Shown here: piece by piece, positions 60,027 to 64,000 of the stretch
How positions within the stretch are numbered: position 1 is the first letter of the stretch
How the letters are laid out: every line of letters starts with the position of its first letter
Assembly (NCBI GenBank): GCA_902772455.1
Contig: CACYAW010000001.1
Location: 1-64,000 of the forward strand
Direction: 5' to 3'
DNA length: 64,000 nt
Source of the DNA: an uncultured Bacteroidales bacterium
GTDB taxonomy: Bacteria > Bacteroidota > Bacteroidia > Bacteroidales > Muribaculaceae
Made by a program: the position numbers and the translations under genes
The notes under the pieces: model-generated
Told to the model about the DNA's origin: nothing
The model's database searches: none
The model's input: only the letters and a program-made list of their open reading frames with translations

Positions 60027-61046
60027 ATGATGAAAACAACTATTCGACTACGATTCATTATTCTAACAGCAGCACTGTTATTCTCCATGTCAGTGCCTTT
60101 ATCGGCAAGTGCTCAATCACTTCCTGGAGACGCCAACGATGATGGACAAGTCACCATCGCTGACGTAGTAACTCTCATCGACTATCTGTTAACAGGAGAT
60201 GGCTCGTCTATAAACCTGGAGAACTCTGACCTTGATGGTGACCGCATTGTCAGTATAAGCGACATCACCTTTCTTATCGATTACCTTATTTATGGCCCGC
60301 CAGAGGAAAATGTTCCACAAACCGAGACTTTCACCGTTGAAGGCGTCTCGTTTACAATGGTGTTTGTCCAGGGGGGCACATACATTATGGGATCCGGGAT
60401 CAATAGTGATGATACACCCCATTGGGTGACACTATCGGATTTCAGTATTGGCCAAACCGAAGTCACCCAAGAATTGTGGCTTGCAGTAATGGGATACAAT
60501 CCTAGTTGGTTTTGCAGTAATGAAGGCTATGAAGATAATCTACAACGCCCGGTGGAAGAAGTGGACTGGTATATGTGTCAAGATTTCATTGCAAAACTGA
60601 ATAGACTGACTGGGCGCACCTTCCGCCTGCCCACTGAAGCTGAGTGGGAGTTTGCTGCAAAGGGCGGGAACCGTAGCCGCGATTATCTGTTTTCAGGCAG
60701 CAATGATATTGATGAAGTGGGATGGTATGGTCTAAACTTACCTCCTGAGTGTGGGTGGTCTACACAGTCCGTCGGCATGAAAAAACCCAATGAATTGGGA
60801 ATATATGACATGACAGGTAATGTCTTTGAATTGTGTCAAGACTGGTTTGGTAAGTATCCTGATTACCCCCAGACCAATCCAACAGGCCCATCTGAAGATG
60901 AAATAGGTGCTGGTAAGGTGGTTCGAGGCGGCTCTTGGTATGAAACCTCACCTGAGAAATTATATACGACGTCTCACATGTTTTCTATTTACCTTTATGG
61001 CATATCCACAAATGTGGGTCTTCGACTTGTCATTTCAAATCAATGA
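60027..61046 (+). CDS. Secreted FGE-sulfatase (SUMF1-like) domain protein with N-terminal dockerin
   Basis: 339 residues with signal peptide (to about SASAQS, 31). A dockerin pair comes first (GDANDDGQVTIADVVTLIDYLL and DLDGDRIVSISDITFLIDYLI), then an FGE-like domain: VEGVSFTMVFVQGGTYIMGS, FSIGQTEVTQELWLAVMGYNPS, PVEEVDWYMCQDFIAKLNRLTG, FRLPTEAEWEFAAKGG, and VVRGGSWYE near the end. The Cys pair of true formylglycine-generating enzymes is not evident in the usual place, so catalysis is doubtful; many such domains bind ligands. A dockerin at the N-terminus is unusual. It precedes the C10 protease by 24 nt. Confidence 0.88.
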   Translation: MMKTTIRLRFIILTAALLFSMSVPLSASAQSLPGDANDDGQVTIADVVTLIDYLLTGDGSSINLENSDLDGDRIVSISDITFLIDYLIYGPPEENVPQTETFTVEGVSFTMVFVQGGTYIMGSGINSDDTPHWVTLSDFSIGQTEVTQELWLAVMGYNPSWFCSNEGYEDNLQRPVEEVDWYMCQDFIAKLNRLTGRTFRLPTEAEWEFAAKGGNRSRDYLFSGSNDIDEVGWYGLNLPPECGWSTQSVGMKKPNELGIYDMTGNVFELCQDWFGKYPDYPQTNPTGPSEDEIGAGKVVRGGSWYETSPEKLYTTSHMFSIYLYGISTNVGLRLVISNQ

Positions 61047-61070
61047 TTATGAATTTTATTCTTCTGAATT

Positions 61071-63515
61071 ATGAGAAAAGCATTATTCTTAATAGCATTT
61101 TTGTTTGCTGCATTTCAACTTGTTGCCAGACAGGTAGATGTCAAAATCGCTCAAGCCACGGCTCAACGGTTCATGCAAGTTCAATCTTCAACTCGCCTAA
61201 CAGCCGCTAACTCCAATCATTGTATTCGATTAGTTCACACTGAGGTAAATACAGACAGCGATAACCAGCCTGTCTATTATGTGTTCAATTCTGAAGCAGG
61301 GTTCATTATCATATCAGGTGATGACCGTGCCCGTGAAGTCCTCGCTTACGGCGATGAGCCGATAGACATGAACCGTATTCCAGACAATATGGCTTTCTGG
61401 CTGAGCATCTACAAGCAGAACATTGAGTATCTTCAGTCACATTCCGACGCTATCGTCGAGAATTCCAAGGACAAGTCAAGAAAAGTGAGCAAGACATCCA
61501 TTATGCAGGATGTGCGTCCATTGCTCACATCGCGTTGGTCACAAGATGCCCCATTCAACAACCAGTGTCCTAACTTCATTTTCCTAAACAATCTGCAGTG
61601 TCTGACAGGTTGCGGTGCCACAGCAGTTGCATCGGTGTTCCATCATTGGAAATATCCTATAGAGCCCACTCCGACAATAGACGGGTACCGATACAGTTTC
61701 AGTTATGATGGCACTAACTACCCCATCCGCATCCCCCAGCTGCCGTCAGTCACTTTTGACTGGGACAATATGCTTGATGATTACCCTGACAATGGATATA
61801 CCAGTGAACAAGCAGATGCCGTGGCACAGCTTATGCGTTATGTGGGGCAGTCCGAACAGATGCAGTACACGCCTATCGGGGGTCTCGCTTTCGAAGATGG
61901 CATCTTTAATGCCTTCAAGACCTTTGGGTATGATGAAAGAGCTGAACTGGTTGTCAAGGCAACGACAGACAGCCACGGATATGAGGAACAGCTCATCAAC
62001 GACGAGGATTGGGCCTTTATGCTACAGACCGAGTTGTTAGAGTGTCGCCCGGTAGTCTATTTGGCTTATCGACCGATATATGATCAAGGTATTATCCGGC
62101 TCATCTCGGGTCATGCTTTCAACGTGGACGGTTATGATGCCGCCAGCGATACCTATCACGTGAATTGGGGATGGAGGGGCGAAGCTAACGGATATTTTGC
62201 ATTGAATGCGTTCGAAGGCAATACCCATTTATATAATCTCGGACAGAGCATGATTATCGGCATTGAACCACCCGTGACCTCTCCCACCATCAAGGTGCCC
62301 CCTCATGTGGGTATTGAGTGCTATGTTAATGAACAGGCATCCACCACATTCAACGTCAATGGCAGGTTGTTGACTGGTGACGTGACGTTGAGACTCAACG
62401 ATGCCGATGGCGTATTTGCATTGGACGCCACGAGCATCAGTAGCGAAGAAGCGATGAAAGGCAAAACTGTTACCGTCACTTATTCCCCTGAAGTGACAGG
62501 GTCACACACGGCCACTGTCGTCCTGAGCAGCGCCGGAGCGCGGGACACCACCCTCACCCTCCACGGTACATCCAAACTGACAGTAAGCACCCCCGTCTTG
62601 TTGCCGCCCGACAGTGCCTACATCACCCTTACGCAGTTCCGCGCCGACTGGACCGACAACACAGTCCCCGAGAACGTGCAAAGCTACTCCCTCGAGGTTT
62701 CCACGAGCCCATCGGTGATGCTTCTTGATGCAGCAGACTTCAGTGGCTATCCTGACATTGTGGGCAATCAAGTGTCACACGCCGAGCAGTATATTCCCCA
62801 AGGGTGGATCTATGATGGTGGAGGTCTGTGGTTGGACGGCGGCTGCATCGAGATGAGCCCTGGCAGTACACTGACGACAGGAAACCTTGATGTTTCCCAT
62901 CACCATAAGGTGACGGTCGTCATTACCGCAAAAAACTGGAGCGAATACATCAAGGCCAACCTCACTGTCAGCAGCAGTGCAGCAAGCAAACAACACACAT
63001 TGAGCAACAATTATCGCGAAATAACTACCGTGCTTGACTGCGCCGATAGCGAAAACATCATCCTCACCGCCAGCTACTATGCCATGATCCAAAAAATTGA
63101 GATTTACGCCGGTGAATTGGAAACACCAAGGCTGCGCAATGCCGTGGAGGAAGGCGATGCCCGTTACCGCCTCATCACCGGCATCACCGACAAGCATTAC
63201 ACTGTTGAGGGTCTGCCCCCCGGCTACATGTTTTTCTACAAGGTGAAAGCCGTGTATGCTGACGGCAGCGAAAGCCCGTGGAGCATGGCAAGAATCGTCA
63301 CGCTATTTGACAAGAACCATCTTTATCAAACAGGCGATGTCAACCATGATAGCTCAGTCGATATCGGTGATGTCGCCGCTTTGACAGACTTTCTGCTGGG
63401 CTATAACAATGATGTGTGCCCAATTTGTAGTGACTTGGATCATGACGGCATACCAAGTGTCAGCGATTTGACTGATTTGATAGATTTATTGTTAAGCAAG
63501 AATACAAACATGTAA
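61071..63515 (+). CDS. Secreted C10 (streptopain-like) cysteine protease with dockerin tail
   Basis: 814 residues; signal peptide to about residue 19 (LFLIAFLFAAFQLVA). Propeptide (about 22-145), then peptidase C10 domain: catalytic Cys181 in CLTGCGATAVASV, His348 in ISGHAFNVDGYD, and NWGW at 365-368. An Ig-like module (DGVFALDATSIS ... VTYSPEVTGSHTATVVL), Fn3-like and jelly-roll-like regions follow, one copy each, against three in the paralogue at 551. Dockerin tail: GDVNHDSSVDIGDVAALTDFLL and DLDHDGIPSVSDLTDLIDLLL. Likely secreted and co-transcribed with both FGE-like genes around it. Confidence 0.93.
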   Translation: MRKALFLIAFLFAAFQLVARQVDVKIAQATAQRFMQVQSSTRLTAANSNHCIRLVHTEVNTDSDNQPVYYVFNSEAGFIIISGDDRAREVLAYGDEPIDMNRIPDNMAFWLSIYKQNIEYLQSHSDAIVENSKDKSRKVSKTSIMQDVRPLLTSRWSQDAPFNNQCPNFIFLNNLQCLTGCGATAVASVFHHWKYPIEPTPTIDGYRYSFSYDGTNYPIRIPQLPSVTFDWDNMLDDYPDNGYTSEQADAVAQLMRYVGQSEQMQYTPIGGLAFEDGIFNAFKTFGYDERAELVVKATTDSHGYEEQLINDEDWAFMLQTELLECRPVVYLAYRPIYDQGIIRLISGHAFNVDGYDAASDTYHVNWGWRGEANGYFALNAFEGNTHLYNLGQSMIIGIEPPVTSPTIKVPPHVGIECYVNEQASTTFNVNGRLLTGDVTLRLNDADGVFALDATSISSEEAMKGKTVTVTYSPEVTGSHTATVVLSSAGARDTTLTLHGTSKLTVSTPVLLPPDSAYITLTQFRADWTDNTVPENVQSYSLEVSTSPSVMLLDAADFSGYPDIVGNQVSHAEQYIPQGWIYDGGGLWLDGGCIEMSPGSTLTTGNLDVSHHHKVTVVITAKNWSEYIKANLTVSSSAASKQHTLSNNYREITTVLDCADSENIILTASYYAMIQKIEIYAGELETPRLRNAVEEGDARYRLITGITDKHYTVEGLPPGYMFFYKVKAVYADGSESPWSMARIVTLFDKNHLYQTGDVNHDSSVDIGDVAALTDFLLGYNNDVCPICSDLDHDGIPSVSDLTDLIDLLLSKNTNM

Positions 63516-63575
63516 TAAAAATCAATTGTTACATTCCATTAATCATCCAAATATTCATCAATAAACCATAGAGTT

Positions 63576-64000
63576 ATGACACGAATATCAATAACATGCA
63601 GATTACTGCTGGTGGCAGCCATATTAATGATGCCACTGATTGCCTCGGCCTATTACGTTCCATGCTTCGACCCGGACCAGAGCGGCAAATCTGACATCGC
63701 TGATGTCTCAGCCGTTATCAACTGTCTGCTAGGACACGGTGACGAGGGTGTTAACCCCGATGTAGACTGTGACGGTAGGGTCTCCCTATCTGATGTAAAT
63801 CTAATGATTGATTATCTGTTCTACCCTGAGCGATACGATTACCCCCGTTATGGCGTTGTTTATCCCGAATTTGACATTCCTGAGAATGCCGAAATATTCT
63901 CGGTCAACGGGGTTAGCTTTGCAATGGTACCGATAGACACCATTGATGAACAAGGGAACCTCGTCCATAAGTTCAGTCTGGGGTTGACTGAAGTGACTGC
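63576..64000 (+). CDS. Second dockerin-FGE-like secreted protein (partial, cut by window end)
   Basis: The ATG at 63576 opens a signal peptide (ITCRLLLVAAILMMPLIASA), then a dockerin pair with CFDPDQSGKSDIADVSAVIN and DVDCDGRVSLSDVNLMIDYLF, then the start of an FGE-like domain (FSVNGVSFAMVPIDTI ... KFSLGLTEVTA). The frame is open to base 64000, about 141 codons. It repeats the architecture of the gene at 60027, including the N-terminal dockerin, so the three-gene cluster has a protease flanked by two FGE-like proteins. Confidence 0.88.
   Translation, partial: MTRISITCRLLLVAAILMMPLIASAYYVPCFDPDQSGKSDIADVSAVINCLLGHGDEGVNPDVDCDGRVSLSDVNLMIDYLFYPERYDYPRYGVVYPEFDIPENAEIFSVNGVSFAMVPIDTIDEQGNLVHKFSLGLTEVT

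Noticed and set aside
60027..61046. True formylglycine-generating enzyme
   Set aside because: No sulfatase gene is in the window and the expected catalytic Cys pair near the C-terminal RGGSW motif is not evident, so only the domain family is claimed.

Overview
The window looks like a chromosomal segment of a gut-type member of the Bacteroidota, order Bacteroidales (Muribaculaceae- or Prevotellaceae-like is my best guess; the family cannot be settled from one window). The evidence is promoters of the Bacteroidota type (TTTG, 19-20 nt, TAnnTTTG), the near absence of Shine-Dalgarno sites, BT_3928/DUF1599/DUF4922/DUF5106/DUF1343 family genes, TamL, C10 (streptopain-like) proteases, BspA-like leucine-rich repeats, dockerin-like tails and a type IX secretion-type sorting tail.

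Layout. 0-4.8 kb: the end of one dockerin-tailed protein and a large secreted C10 protease. 4.9-9.3 kb (minus strand): a YbjN-like protein, a protein kinase-AAA+ ATPase fusion, a BT_3928/DoxX membrane protein and a DUF1599 protein. 9.5-12 kb: three lipoproteins, two of them tandem paralogues. 12.2-13.6 kb: an ECF sigma factor, a small membrane protein (probable anti-sigma) and a Spy-like periplasmic protein. 13.8-19.2 kb: a beta-propeller/amidase fusion followed by the same pair as two separate genes. 19.2-20 kb: a 9-bp CTAG repeat array, a terminator and an Hsp20 gene with an apparent sigma-54 promoter and two upstream palindromes. 20.3-23.8 kb: a divergent sugar kinase-like protein and a frameshifted MG2/plug-domain surface protein. 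24-37.5 kb: a long co-directional run that ends in a peptidoglycan-salvage module (SpoIID-like, AmpG-like, NamZ, MurT-like, MurK-like, MurQ, SGNH hydrolase). 37.6-51.7 kb: mostly housekeeping genes (mnmA, phosphoethanolamine transferase, bifunctional nuclease, nucleoside transporter, rsmE, kdsA, TPR protein, tamL). 51.8-55.2 kb: two tandem choice-of-anchor J surface proteins. 55.2-56.1 kb: a repeat-rich island without a convincing gene. 56-64 kb: a BspA-like LRR protein, an orphan response regulator beside a truncated histidine kinase, two dockerin-FGE-like proteins (the second cut by the window end) and a second C10 protease between them.

Two themes tie the genes together. One is cell-wall turnover: three amidase-type enzymes plus the NamZ-MurT-MurK-MurQ-AmpG set would release, import and convert MurNAc-containing fragments. 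The other is secreted or surface proteins that carry dockerin-like pairs, with no cohesin or scaffoldin visible in the window. The most unusual signals are non-coding: 7-bp ACTAAAA arrays placed immediately before seven start codons, two 9-bp CTAG arrays just after stop codons, the Hsp20 control region, a candidate small RNA unit at 39.3 kb, and the repeat island at 55-56 kb. No tRNA, rRNA, CRISPR array or intact insertion sequence was seen.
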